From Gemmatimonadota bacterium (GTDB lineage: Bacteria > Gemmatimonadota > Gemmatimonadetes > Longimicrobiales > Gaopeijiaceae): DNA of 45,135 nucleotides. The translations under genes were made by a program, and so were the position numbers. The notes under the pieces were generated by a model. It saw only the letters and a program-made list of their open reading frames with translations, searched no databases and had not been told where the DNA came from. The stretch lies in NCBI GenBank assembly GCA_016209885.1, contig JACQVF010000070.1:1-45135 (forward strand). The letters are read 5' to 3'. Each line of letters begins with the position of its first letter. Within the stretch, counting starts at the first letter, position 1. Positions 1 to 10,000 of this stretch are shown here, piece by piece.

Positions 1-191
1 CCCTTCCCCTCCACCCCGAGCTCCGACGGCAACACCACATCCCCCAACGCCGCCAGCGAGTCCGCCGCAGGCAGCCGTCTCGGCACTCCGAACGGCCTCG
101 CCCGGGACCAGAGCCAGCGCGGCAGCACCAGCGCGGACAAGGCAGCTGCGATGGACTGGAAGAAGAAGGTACGGCGGCTCGATCGGACCAT
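1..191 (-). CDS. Tat-exported protein, N-terminus only (gluconate 2-dehydrogenase subunit 3-like)
   Basis: The gene starts at 191 and runs off the left edge, so only about 63 codons are visible. The start follows a clear GGAGG ribosome site (about 200-205) and gives MVRSSRRTFFFQSIAAAL, a twin-arginine export signal with a hydrophobic stretch to about residue 25. After a short linker comes DSLAALGDVVLPSELG. That resembles the start of the gluconate 2-dehydrogenase subunit 3 family (periplasmic partner of GMC-type flavoprotein dehydrogenases), whose members begin with a Tat signal and an ALADAILPS-like motif. Seen: start, ribosome site, Tat signal. Inferred: the family. With so little sequence, another Tat substrate is possible. 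Confidence 0.55.
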   Translation of the reverse strand, partial: MVRSSRRTFFFQSIAAALSALVLPRWLWSRARPFGVPRRLPAADSLAALGDVVLPSELGVEGK

Positions 192-259
192 GGACGCCTC
201 CTTCGATGTCGAGGAAACCGTCGCCGGCAGCACGGGGCACGGCGTCCTAGCCGCGACCC

Positions 260-496
260 TCAGGACCACGACACGCTCTTCGCCAACTCCCCAAACCGCC
301 TGAGCTGGATCCCGAACCGCGCCTCCAGGGCCGGGATACCCACGCGGTAGCCCACGCGATCGAACCATTCCAGAACGTCGCCCGTCTGCGTCTGAATATC
401 AGTGCAGCGAATCAGCGCGTCAGGGGTTCGGTGGATCAGACCTTCCGACGCATGGGACCCGCCGAGGAGCCGGACCGCGGCCGCTTCCGAGCCGGC
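260..496 (-). pseudogene. Unidentified C-terminal protein fragment
   Basis: On the minus strand a frame is open for 78 codons after the TAA at 497-499 and stops at 260-262. It has normal protein composition and includes the stretches RLLGGSHASEGLIHRTPDAL and GYRVGIPALEARFGI. There is no plausible start codon of its own: it follows directly, in the same frame, on the stop of the neighbouring M16 fragment. It therefore looks like the tail of a gene whose front was lost at a junction near 497. It ends 68 bases before the start of the Tat-protein gene, so it may once have been the upstream member of that operon. I do not recognise the family. Confidence 0.3.
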
Positions 497-765
497 TTAC
501 TGCCTCGGGCCGGCGGGATCGAGGACGGTCACTTCGCCCAAGACGCTCAGTGGAGCGTCGAACTGGCTGCTGTCGCCGACGACCAGGATGGTCAAGAGCT
601 GTCCGGCTTGACGTATCGCTTCATGACGTCCAGGACGTCTCCGGGCGTCACCCTCTGAGTCCCTTCCAGCGATCGCTCGAGCCAGTCAATCGGCAGGTCA
701 TCGCCGATGCAGGCCATGCGGCGCGACACACTGCATACCAGCACCGAAGATGTATAGGGTCTGCG
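497..765 (-). pseudogene. M16 (insulinase-type) metallopeptidase, C-terminal remnant
   Basis: Reading the minus strand with one frameshift near 600 gives a sequence like the end of M16B zinc peptidases: SRRMACIGDDLPIDWLE, then TPGDVLDVMKRYVKPD, then LTILVVGDSSQFDAPLSVLG, ending near VTVLDPAGPRQ. In intact members this lies after the second M16 domain and closes with the same VVGD...PL..LG signature. Only about 85 residues remain. The catalytic HxxEH region is absent and the upstream side shades into sequence with no homology I can see. I read it as a decayed relic. Confidence 0.5.
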
Positions 766-1096
766 GAGGGGATCGTCTCAGCTCGCCATGGGTGCGCCCC
801 GGAAGGGGTCAGCGTGGGAGCGCGCACTCGGCTTCCCTCGCGACCGAACCGTCGGCGGCCATCTCATCGGGTCCGCCCGGCCCTGGCACCTACCGGCCCC
901 CCGCCGCCCCGAGAAGACCGTCCTCTACCCGCCTTCTAGCACCATCTCGACACCTTCCTCGCCACCGCCGCCGAGCAGGATCCCCTCGGTAACGGGGTCG
1001 CTCCCCAGTTCCGGGCGTACCTCCGCTGCGGCATGCTGGCCCACGGCTTCGCCCGCGCTCGCTGTGGCGACTGTCGCCACGACTTCCTCATCGCGT

Positions 1097-1364
1097 TTGG
1101 CTGCAAGGGGATATTCCCTTCATGCCACCGGGTACTATACTATATGTTGTGGTGTGCCCTCAGCCGATGCAAGGCGCCTTCGGTCGGGCGTGGACTGATC
1201 CCGCTCCCGCGGGCTCCTCTTCTATCGCCTTCTGGAGCAGGCCGTTCAGACCCCGCCCACACCGATCCATGCGTTATTCGTCGGGACGGGAAGGGGGCAG
1301 CGATGAGGGCCCAACACTATATGTTGTGGTCGGTGGCACGAAGGGAATATCCCCTTGGCTGCAA
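1097..1364. repeat. 10-bp target-site duplication flanking the MITE-like element
   Basis: TTGGCTGCAA is present at 1097-1106 and again at 1355-1364, directly abutting the two ends of the element. Because the repeats themselves can be read as starting AAGGGG and ending CCCCTT, the outermost AA/TT could belong to either repeat or duplication. The duplication is therefore 6 to 10 bases, with 10 the simplest reading. Confidence 0.75.
1107..1354. mobile_element. MITE-like element, 248 bp, with terminal inverted repeats
   Basis: The ends are inverted repeats matching at 23 of 24 positions. The left end starts GGGGATATTCCCTTC and the right end finishes GAAGGGAATATCCCC. Just inside each end a 15-base direct repeat ACTATATGTTGTGGT occurs (1139-1153 and 1316-1330). 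No transposase is encoded, so any movement would depend on an enzyme in trans. The element sits inside the zinc-binding block of the IS91-type transposase; removing it with one flanking copy rejoins GCK to RRRVCPSC. Element plus duplication is 258 bases, a multiple of three, and the host frame stays open through it. Confidence 0.75.
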
Positions 1365-2559
1365 ACGGCGCCGTGTCTGCCCCTCCTGTCACACCCGCCG
1401 CATGTGGACCTGGCTGCTCACCTCACTGACCGAATCTTCCCCGTGCTCCCCGTCCGCCAGTGGGTCCTCTCGGTCCCCAAGCGCCTCCGCCCCTTCCTCC
1501 ACCACAACCCGAAGCTCGCCGGCACCGTGCTGCACGTCTTCCTGCGCGCCATTCGGGGCAGTCTCCGGAGCCGCTGCCCCGACGCCGGCGCAGAGGCCTG
1601 GCGGTCACCGACGGCCTCTTCCAAGACGACCCGGACGGCCACCTCCGCTTCTTCGAGGCCGACCCCCTCACGCTGGCCGACGTCGAGCGCCTCACTGCCA
1701 CCGTCCGCAAGAGGGTGCTCCGCCACTTCCGCCGCCACGGCCTCATCGATCCCCACGCCACCGACGACATGCTCACCTGGCATGGGCACGGAAGCTTCAG
1801 CATCGATGCCTCTGTGCGCATCGAAGGCCGCGACCGCCTCGGCCTCGAAGACCTCCTCCGCTACTGCGCCCGTCCCCCGTTCAGCCAGGAGCGCCTCGAG
1901 ACGGAAGGCGGCGACGGCCCCGACCAGGTCCTCTACCACTTCCCCCAGCCGACTCCCGAGGGCACCACTGTCCTCCGCCTCTCCCCCTGGAGTTCCTCGA
2001 ACGCCTCGCACTCTTCGTCCTTCCGCCCCACCTCCACCGCCACCGCTATCACGGCGTCTTCGCGCCCCATTCCCCCCTCCTCGCTCGCGCCACCGCATCG
2101 GCCGCCAGGAACTCACCTCGCAACCCGCCACCCCGAAGAACCCCCGCGAGACGCCGCCCGCCTCGGCCGCCAAACCCCTCGACCCGCGCTCCGGCAGCGC
2201 CCGCGGCCGTAGCCCACTCGCCGCCCACCTCCTCCCGCTGGGTCAAGCTCGTCGCCCGCATCTACGAGAGCTTCCCGCTCCTCTGCACCCACTGCGGTGG
2301 CCAGATGCGGATCATCGCCTTCCTCAGCGACCCCTTCAGCTTCCCCCCAACCTTTGAGCACCTCGGCCTCGCTACCCGCCCTCCACCCCTCTCCCCCGCT
2401 CGCGTACCACCGCAAGCCTCGCTCGACTTCGATCCGAGCCCCGACTTCGACGCCACCGATCCGAGCCCATCCCCGGCTTCGAATTCGACGAGTCGATTCG
2501 GAGCCTGACCCAGAACCTGACGTCATCTCTCTCCCCTCCCTGTACGACACGAGTTTTCT

Positions 2560-4122
2560 TTAGCGACGTGTGCCAGAGCTAGATGATCCGGAGAGGATCA
2601 CCCGACCCACCCCGTCTTCAAACTCGATCTGCGTGTCGAAAGGTCTCGAAAGCTCGGCTAGGTGATGAATGATCTTACGGCTGAGTTCCGGGTTCGCGAG
2701 CATAGCGCGCCCCCTCTGCGGACGCTGAAGACCAAAGCCCATTGTGATTGGGTGGAGGCGTACATCCCGGAGTTCGCCGGCTCGAAACTCGACCACAGCC
2801 ACGGCGCTTTCCCAGTAGGTCGGGTCGGTAGGCCAGCCACCGCCCATCGTTCTTTCCCGCTCGTCGTAGAAATCGGACGGAAGGGCCGTGGGAGGGAGTC
2901 CGAGGGTCCGGTAGTTGTCCCCCGCCTGGAATCGCACGGTCTCGTTCTGCATCATGAAGTTTCCCAGGCTGTAAAAGATGGGTCGGCCCCGGTAAATCTC
3001 AACACCTTTGAGCAGGTGCGGTCCATGCCCCGCGAAAACGTCGGCTCCGGCGTCGATTACGGCATGAGCGAATTCAATGAGAAAGTCGGCTGGCTCCTCC
3101 CGCGTCGCGCCTCGTTCGTGGGAATGTACCGTTACGATCACCCAGTTCGCTTGGCGTTTCGCATCCCGTACGCTCGCCAGGATCTCCTCCAAGTCGACTT
3201 CGTTGAGTGTTCGAAGCGTCCGCGCCTCGTTGCCACGGACGAACGTCTGACCGATGAAGCGGAGTTGTTCGCGGCCACCTCCGGAGCCTTCCGATCCGAG
3301 GACTGAGGCGACTGACCCGAGCTGCTCGAAATACGGGCCGGGAAGCACGTATGTGGTCTCGTAGCGAATCGGGTTCAGCCCGGGGCGGCCTCGAAGATCG
3401 GGCCGCTGAGGGCCAGCAGCACCGAAGTCTGGGAACGACGAAGCTGCCGAGATGAAAGCGACTCGCCCTCCGGCAGTCTCGAGATAGCCGGGGCTACGGG
3501 CCAGGGCTAGATTATCACCGGTTCCGGCGTGGACGAGCCCGGCGGCGTCTAGCGCCCGGTCGGTCGCCCGGATCCCGCCGATCCCGAAGTCAACGGCGTG
3601 GTTGTTCGCCCGGGCGACGATGTTGAAGCCCGCCCACGCGAGTTCCCTAGCCAGATCGGGGCTGGCGCGCATGTACGTGCCGGCCGCGCGCGGAAGATAC
3701 CCGATCGAAGGGATGACGTCGTCTTCGTAGTTGTGCAACAGGATCTCGAGGTTGGTGAACCCAACGTCCGCATTGCGGATGATCTCGATCATCCTCAGAA
3801 ACGGCGGCTCCGCATACGCCGATAGTTGCCGACTGATGATCGCGTCTCCGGTCAGCGCCATGGTGATGTTGCCATCGGCGTCTGCGAAGCCATCTTGAGC
3901 CCGAACAACTGACGGCGGTCCCAGGAAGACCGCTAGCAGCGCCACAACGACGGCGGCAGTCCACACCGTCGGCACGCTGGGGGAATTGCTCCCCGATCTT
4001 TGCGGCGGAACGCGGGTGGGACGCTCCTCGATGCGATTCGCAGCACCGCAGCGGGCAAGGGCAAGGGTCGAGAGCACAGTGGTCGAATTCTCAAGAAAAC
4101 GCCGTCGATTGGTAGGTGACAT
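2560..4122 (-). CDS. CapA-family (poly-gamma-glutamate capsule-type) metallophosphatase-like protein
   Basis: The 520-residue product matches the PGA_cap/CapA family, a calcineurin-like fold. Visible motifs: TGDAIIS (residues 91-97), NLE (124-126), RANNHAVDFG (171-180), TVHSHERG (331-338), and DVFAGHGPHLLKGVEIYRG (361-379) followed by FYSLGNF. These supply the Asp, Asn and His residues that bind metal in the fold. In the capsule system CapA acts at the cell surface; stand-alone relatives have no settled substrate. The N-terminus carries a Tat-like NRRRFL segment and then a second hydrophobic stretch (about 53-74) ending VVRAQ, so an internal start is possible. It is the last gene of the minus-strand uptake cluster, 116 bases after the amidohydrolase. 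Confidence 0.8.
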   Translation of the reverse strand: MSPTNRRRFLENSTTVLSTLALARCGAANRIEERPTRVPPQRSGSNSPSVPTVWTAAVVVALLAVFLGPPSVVRAQDGFADADGNITMALTGDAIISRQLSAYAEPPFLRMIEIIRNADVGFTNLEILLHNYEDDVIPSIGYLPRAAGTYMRASPDLARELAWAGFNIVARANNHAVDFGIGGIRATDRALDAAGLVHAGTGDNLALARSPGYLETAGGRVAFISAASSFPDFGAAGPQRPDLRGRPGLNPIRYETTYVLPGPYFEQLGSVASVLGSEGSGGGREQLRFIGQTFVRGNEARTLRTLNEVDLEEILASVRDAKRQANWVIVTVHSHERGATREEPADFLIEFAHAVIDAGADVFAGHGPHLLKGVEIYRGRPIFYSLGNFMMQNETVRFQAGDNYRTLGLPPTALPSDFYDERERTMGGGWPTDPTYWESAVAVVEFRAGELRDVRLHPITMGFGLQRPQRGRAMLANPELSRKIIHHLAELSRPFDTQIEFEDGVGRVILSGSSSSGTRR

Positions 4123-4238
4123 GGCAAACCTGCCTGGGGCCGAGTTCTAGCTGAATACGGAAAAGAACCTATGGCTGCGTAGGAGCTCCCAGCAGCCTAC
4201 GCGTGCTCGGCGGGTGAGGACCGGCCAACTCCCGCGTC

Positions 4239-5534
4239 TCACTTTCTCCCCGGATGCCGGTGTATCTTCCCATCTTGCATCACGAACACCACCCGCTGAA
4301 GGGCCGTGATATCCTCGAGCGGATTGCCGTCCACCGCGATGATATCTGCCAGTAGTCCCGGCTTCAGATCCCCCCTGTCGTCAAGGAAGAGGGCCTCGGC
4401 GGCACGGGTTGTAGCGCTGATGATCGCTTCCTTTGGTGGCTGACCGGCGCGATGCCGCCGCTCGAACTCGAGCGCCGTCTCACCGGACCAGATCCATCCC
4501 GAAGTCGCGTCCGTGCTAAAAACGATTCTTACGCCCTTCTGAACCGCCTTCGTCAGGACAGCCGTACGAATGGGAAGGAATTCACGTGTATAACGAACCT
4601 CTTCTTCACTGAAACCAAAACGTTGGGCATGCTCTAGGTAATACTCGGGTAGGTAGAGGTTCGGAGCGTAGTAGATACCCTGCTGGACCATCAGCTCGAG
4701 CGTCTGGTCATCCAACAATGCGCCGTGCTCGACCGTCCGCGCGCCTGCGCGGATCGCTCGCTGAACACCATCAGCGGCGTGCGCATGCACCGCCAGGGGC
4801 TTCCCGTACTTCCTGGCCTCATCCGCCGCCCAATCGAGTTGTTCTTGTGAGTAGACGGCTGTGCCGCCGGCTCGGCTGCTCCTCGTTGCGAAAACCTTAA
4901 TTGCGTCGACGTCGGATTCGGCTTTTTGCCTGACCCACTTGCGAATGTCAGCTTCCGTCGCGGGCTTCGCCCCCTCTCGGACTCGGTCGCCCTCCGTTCC
5001 CGCAATGCCGCGATCGGTCATCCCAGCTCCCGAAACGAGGAGACGGGAGCCCACGACCAACCCTTCGCTGATCGCATCGCGGAGTGCCAGCGCCACCGCA
5101 TCCGGCGCGCCCAGGCTGCGTACCGTCGTGAAGCCGCTTATGAGCAGGCTTCGGGCGTTTCCCGCCGCCTTTAACGCGAGCCGTTCGTCTCCGGCATCCT
5201 GGTCGAAAGTGGCCGCGATGTGGACGTGCGTGTCAATGAGCCCCGGAAGCAGTGTGTAACCGCGCAGGTTAATGACTTCGAAATCTGATGGTGGCCGGGC
5301 ATTCGCGCGCACCTCGCGGATGCGGTTCCCGCGAATGAGAATAAGAGGGTCGACGATCGTGTTGCCCTGTCCGTCGATCGCAAGATCGGACTTGAGCACG
5401 TAATCGACACTTTCAGCGAGCTCGGACCAGGCGACAGAGTCATCGTTCTCGCTCTCCGCGCAGCCGACGAGGAATCCACCGAGGATACCGAGGATGAGGG
5501 CAGCAAAGCCGAACCGTTGGACCGTGGGTTGCAT
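4239..5534 (-). CDS. Lipoprotein amidohydrolase (imidazolonepropionase-like metal-dependent hydrolase)
   Basis: I place the start at 5534, not at the more upstream ATG, because it follows a GGGAG ribosome site and gives a proper lipoprotein signal: hydrophobic residues 9-24 ending LVGC with the lipidated Cys at 25. The mature part is a TIM-barrel amidohydrolase. It has the HxH pair (DTHVHI, His103/His105), a lysine that could be carboxylated (AIKVFA, Lys213), LAVHAH (His250/252), TVEHG (His270) and the catalytic Asp in FSTDATSG (Asp342). Relatives hydrolyse cyclic amides or the C-terminal bond of dipeptides. Lying after susC-susD, it probably processes the imported or surface-bound compound. 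The substrate is not readable from sequence. Confidence 0.85.
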   Translation of the reverse strand: MQPTVQRFGFAALILGILGGFLVGCAESENDDSVAWSELAESVDYVLKSDLAIDGQGNTIVDPLILIRGNRIREVRANARPPSDFEVINLRGYTLLPGLIDTHVHIAATFDQDAGDERLALKAAGNARSLLISGFTTVRSLGAPDAVALALRDAISEGLVVGSRLLVSGAGMTDRGIAGTEGDRVREGAKPATEADIRKWVRQKAESDVDAIKVFATRSSRAGGTAVYSQEQLDWAADEARKYGKPLAVHAHAADGVQRAIRAGARTVEHGALLDDQTLELMVQQGIYYAPNLYLPEYYLEHAQRFGFSEEEVRYTREFLPIRTAVLTKAVQKGVRIVFSTDATSGWIWSGETALEFERRHRAGQPPKEAIISATTRAAEALFLDDRGDLKPGLLADIIAVDGNPLEDITALQRVVFVMQDGKIHRHPGRK

Positions 5535-5718
5535 TCCTATCTCCCGCTCCGCAAAATTGCATTTTGCCTGGACGAATCCGCGCCGTGTGGTCTCGTGCTG
5601 CGTGACCACGAACTCTCGCCCCGGTCCGCCTGGATCTGGACTTCCGCGAGATCGAACGGGGTCGACGGGCTTGGCAGCCCTCGCGGGTGTGCTCTCACGG
5701 TACGGTGGCCGGCGCATC

Positions 5719-7035
5719 TCACCTTAGATTCGGATTGGAATCCACCTCACTCTGGCTGGGTGGATAGCAGAGGTCATTCTTTCCCGGATCCAGATTCGCG
5801 GGCTCGACCCCCGGCGTACCCTCTTGCTTCCAGCGCCAGACGTCCCCCATGCGCCGCGACTCGAGGTAAAGCTCGACGCCCCGTTCCATCTTGAGGAACA
5901 GCCACGCCTCCTCAAGGCTCAACGTCGCGCGAGACGCCACACGGACATCCGCCCGCAGTTCATTGATCAGCTCAAGGGCGCCCAAGACATCCTGCTGGGC
6001 AGCTAATCTCGCCTCGGCCCGCACCAGAAGCATCTCCCGCCCGCTCGCCAAGTTGATCGGGTCGTCGCGGTCATTGTACTTCAACGGAGGCTGCCACGGC
6101 CCCAGGCTGGGGATGTTCGCGGGCTTTTTACTGTCAAGCCAAGCGACCCGGGGATCGCCGGTGGAGGTGTTGTAGTCCCTGAACCAAGGACCAATGCTCA
6201 AAAAGCGGTAAGGCGCATCGGCGTTTGCCCAGGCGATGTAGTTATACTGTCCATCACCCTGGGTTCCCATCTTCGCCTGGAAGACGAAACCCTTGGGGAC
6301 CGCGGCGGCATCGGCTGCGGCGTCGGACCACTTCTCCAGCCAGACGCGAACCGAGGCGCGCCCGGCAAGCGCGGCCAATTCCGTCTTGGTGTCTGCAGCC
6401 GCACGCGCGATCTGAATCGCCTCCGTGAACGCCTTCTCGGCCCTATCGAAGTGAATCGACCGGTCCTGGGGTGGGCCTCCGTCGATGATCGCCAGGCACA
6501 TGTTCTCACCGAGCAACCGGTTTGCAAAGCCGACCCATGTGAGTGCCTGCGCAACGAGGGGAGACGTTTCGAAGTCAGACCGAACCTCCCGCAACCGCTC
6601 CACCCCGTGCTCAGATACCCACCGCGCCCGCTGCGCATTAGCCCACGGAGCGCTGATGTCCCTCGGATCGAGCTTGCCCGACCTAGCGGTCAATGGCACG
6701 CCGAACCGCTGCGTGCTACCCACTGAATAGATCTCCCTCGCCATAACCGCCGCCAAGTGGCCGACTCGGTTCATCGCGTCCGACGTGGTGCGGTGCATCC
6801 CGTTCACGATGGCGGCGTGGGCACCGGGGTGATTCAGGAAGCTGTCCTCCACCGGCCCGGGGTTCACGACGTCGAAGCCGCAGCCTGCGACACTCAGGAT
6901 CCCCAGCATGAGAGCCCTCCGGAGCCAGCGACGGGGCGTGCCGCCGTCACTCGCCGCCGCCCACCACGGACTCGGCTGTTTCCTATTCATGAGCCACGTA
7001 GCTCCCTTAAAGAATTCCCTTTTCGACCCGTTCAT
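5719..7035 (-). CDS. susD: SusD/RagB-family nutrient-binding outer-membrane lipoprotein
   Basis: The start at 7035 follows a strong GAGGAGG that overlaps the stop codon of susC, so the two genes are translationally linked. The product (438 residues) has a long N-terminal lead, then RALMLGILSVAGC, a lipobox followed by FDVVNPGPV as in SusD proteins. TPR-like helices hold ERLRE...DRAEKAFTEAI. The C-terminal part has GREMLLVRAEARL, ALELINELRA and ERGVELYLESRRMGDVWRW, and the closing CYPPSQSEVDSNPNL typical of the family. SusD sits as a lid on the SusC barrel and captures substrate outside the cell. At under 440 residues it is shorter than many glycan-binding SusD proteins. Confidence 0.88.
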   Translation of the reverse strand: MNGSKREFFKGATWLMNRKQPSPWWAAASDGGTPRRWLRRALMLGILSVAGCGFDVVNPGPVEDSFLNHPGAHAAIVNGMHRTTSDAMNRVGHLAAVMAREIYSVGSTQRFGVPLTARSGKLDPRDISAPWANAQRARWVSEHGVERLREVRSDFETSPLVAQALTWVGFANRLLGENMCLAIIDGGPPQDRSIHFDRAEKAFTEAIQIARAAADTKTELAALAGRASVRVWLEKWSDAAADAAAVPKGFVFQAKMGTQGDGQYNYIAWANADAPYRFLSIGPWFRDYNTSTGDPRVAWLDSKKPANIPSLGPWQPPLKYNDRDDPINLASGREMLLVRAEARLAAQQDVLGALELINELRADVRVASRATLSLEEAWLFLKMERGVELYLESRRMGDVWRWKQEGTPGVEPANLDPGKNDLCYPPSQSEVDSNPNLR

Positions 7036-7046
7036 GCCTCGCCTCC

Positions 7047-10000
7047 TCAGAAAATCACCCGTAACGAGGCGGTCCAAGAGATGGGAACCGGAATGTATTC
7101 ACGGAGCGAGCGGCCTCGATCGTTCACCCCTTTCGTGCAGCACGACTCTGGGTCGCCTCCGGTCATCTCATCCTTGGTCCACGTCCAGAGGTTGCGCCCC
7201 GAGATCGTGAGCAAGGCGTTCGTTGCCACTGGGATGAGTCCAGACACGGGCACCTGAAGGCTCAGCTCCCGAATCTTGAAGAAGTCAGCGGGCTCCACGT
7301 AGTACTCTGGCCGGATCTGACGGTTGCAGTAACCTCGCCAAAAGGCGGTTACGTCGTCGAGGCGGCGCTCGGCGATGCGCTGATAATAGCCGTTCTCACC
7401 CTCGCACGTTGGGTTCACCCCGTCTTGGTTGGCCCGCCAGAGACCATAGTTCTCGACCCAGTGTCCGCCGATGTATTCGCCCCGGGCCGACACCCGAAGG
7501 TTCCCCGGCAAACGGAAGAACGTGAACGCCGCGCCTGTAAACGTGGGCTCGTTCGGACCTACCAGGTCGATTTCGTAGATCGGGTCCGCGATCTCGTTGC
7601 GGTTCTGGATTCGAACACCTCGGACGGCCGGCGCAGGATAGCCCTCTTCCACACGCGTCTGGCCCCATCCGAATCCGAACTCGCCAGCGGGACCCGTGTC
7701 GAGGACCTCGCTGTCACTCGTTCCGACGCTGAAGCCTAGATCCCACCCGAACCTCGTCCCATCAACGATCGCCGCTTGCGCGCTCACTTCGATGCCACGG
7801 TTCTGGATCTTGCCTACGTTCGTGAGCTGGGAAGCCGAGAAGCCCACCGAGGGGGGTGCGCTCACCGGCATCAGCGCATCTTCAGTGGTGCGACGATACC
7901 ATGTGAACTCGATGTTCAGACCAGCGTCGAAGAACACGCCGTCGAAGCCAAGCTCGAGCTCCGAGGTCCGCTCCGGTCCGAGATTGCGGTTGCCGCTATT
8001 CAGCGGAACGAAGCTTGGCTGCGCCTGCCACGATTCCGATTGCCACGTCCGGACGGCGTCGAAGGCACCAGGCGCGCGGCCGGCGTGCCCCCACGCCCCA
8101 CGGAGCTTGATGCTACCGATGCGCTCGCTCCACCACGGCTCATCGGAAATGATGTAGGAAACGCTGACCTTCGGGTACGCTTGGAAGCCGAAGTCTTTAC
8201 CGAAGGCACTGTTACCGTCCACCCGGACGCCACCGGTCAGAAAGTAACGATCTTTGAAGGAGAGTTCCTCCTGAGCGAAGAAACCGCCCGTCAGTACCCG
8301 CTGGATGGTCTCGTAGGCGACATGCTGGGCGCCCGTGGAGAGCGTAGGCTCGGTGGGACCGGGAAGCCCGATGCTCTGGGCGCCGAGCGTGCTCTCTGAC
8401 GTCTGGATGAGCTGGCCGCCCATCGAGAATCGCGACCCTACGTTCTCGGTCACGGCGAAAGTCAGTGAGTTCACCACATCCAGCGTGGCAATCTCTCCGT
8501 TCCACTTCTCCGAGTGCACCGTCCCCTGGGGATAGGTAATCAACCCGAAGGGCAGCACCTGCCGAACCTGCCGCTGGCTCCAATCGTAGCCTAGCGTCAT
8601 ACGACTCGTAATCTGGGACGTCGGCGAGTAGGTGACGGTGGCGCCTGTAGTGAAGTGATCGGTAGGCCGGAACGTCTTGAAATCGAGGAGGCTTTCGAGG
8701 TCCTCGATTGTCGTGCACTGGCAGAAGGTGCTGGGCCAGTGCCAGATGTTGATGAGGGCGGCTTGCGGGTTGTTCCCTTGACCCGTTTCTCGGATATCCT
8801 GTCTCGTATATCCGTTGTTCAGCCGAATCGACAGGGTGGGGTGCGGCGCGAAATTGAGGTTGGCCCGAAAGTTTGCCACCTCCTGCCAGTCGTCGCCGTA
8901 GATGCCCTGATTATTCTGATACCCACCGGAAACGAAATAACCGAGGTTGTCCGTCCCGCCCCGGACCAAGAGTTCATAGCGCTGTCGCCACGCATCACGC
9001 GTGAACTTGTCGCTCATGTCCAGCCGCATGTACGGCTCTTGGGGCGGACCATACTTCCAGAGTAAGTCCACTCCCTGAGACACCTGAAGTTCCCAAACTG
9101 GCGGGCCGGGGCGGCCCGTCTTAGTGAAGATCTGGATCACGCCCACCGCGGCCTCGGTCCCATACAACGTGGTGGCGGCGGGGCCTTTGATGATCTCTAT
9201 CCGCTCGATATCGCTGGGGTTTATGTCATTCAGCGGGGTGTTCGACGAGTTCGGCCCGCGAACCACGTTTTCCGTGGGCAGGGAAGAGTCGGGGTAGCCA
9301 TCACTCCGCAGCCGGACGCCGTCCACGTAGACCAAAGGCTGATTGCTCATGGCGACCGAAACATTGCCCCGAAGCCGGATCCGAGCGCCGGAGCCTGGGG
9401 TGCCGCCGCTGGTCATCACCGCCATTCCTGGCGAGCGAGACTTGAGTAGCTGATCAGTTGTCTCCAGGACTTCGACAAGCCCGGCCGTATTGATCTGCGT
9501 GATAGCGTTTCCCACCTCCCTCAGGCGCGCCTGGCCCGCCGTTCCCGTCACCACGATCTCATCGAGCACCAGTGCTTCCACTGCGAGTTGAAAGTTCACG
9601 GGCGTCGTCACACCGGCCCGGACCACGACCTCTTGCGTTACGGTCCGATAGCCGATGCGCTGCGCCCTCAGCGTCTGCGTCCCCACCGGCACGTTGGGCA
9701 GCAAGAACCGCCCGTTCGCTTGCGTCAACCCGCCGAGCTCCGCCTCGACGACATCAACCTGGACGCCGGCCAGCGGCTGCGTGGTCCGGCTGTCTACGAC
9801 TTGCCCCGTGATGGTTCCGGTCTGGGGCACCTGGCGAGTGGGTAGGACACCTGGTCGAGCCAGCTCTCCCAGGGTATTCGGCAACCTGATCTCGACCGGG
9901 TTCCGGGCGAGGAGGGACGCCAGCCGCTCAGGCGCGGGATCCGGTCGCCGCGGCGCGATGACGACCTGCCCCGCAATCACCTCGTGCTCCAGCTGGGTGT

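Larger units (their letters stand above)
885..2515 (+). pseudogene. IS91-family (Y2-type) transposase, frameshifted relic
   Basis: The expected order of an IS91-type transposase is visible, but spread over all three forward frames. First comes an N-terminal stretch including FRAYLRCGMLAHGFARARCG (about 1005-1065). It leads into the zinc-binding block, CGDCRHDFL, then GCKRRRVCPSCHTRRM split by an inserted element at 1107-1354. The catalytic region follows (VLPVRQWVLSVPKRLRPFL, about 1447-1503, in another frame). Then comes GLIDPHATDDMLTWHGHGSF (from about 1741, a third frame). The tail has a treble-clef-like CTHCGGQMRIIAFLSDP near 2284-2333. At least four shifts and an in-frame TAG at 937-939 rule out a working protein. 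IS91 elements move by rolling-circle replication; I could not find the element ends. Confidence 0.75.

Noticed and set aside
1139..1330. Possible NrdR boxes (ACACTATATGTTGTGG-like) within the MITE
   Set aside because: The right copy partly fits the consensus, but NrdR boxes come in closely spaced pairs before nucleotide-reductase genes; these lie 177 bases apart inside a mobile element.
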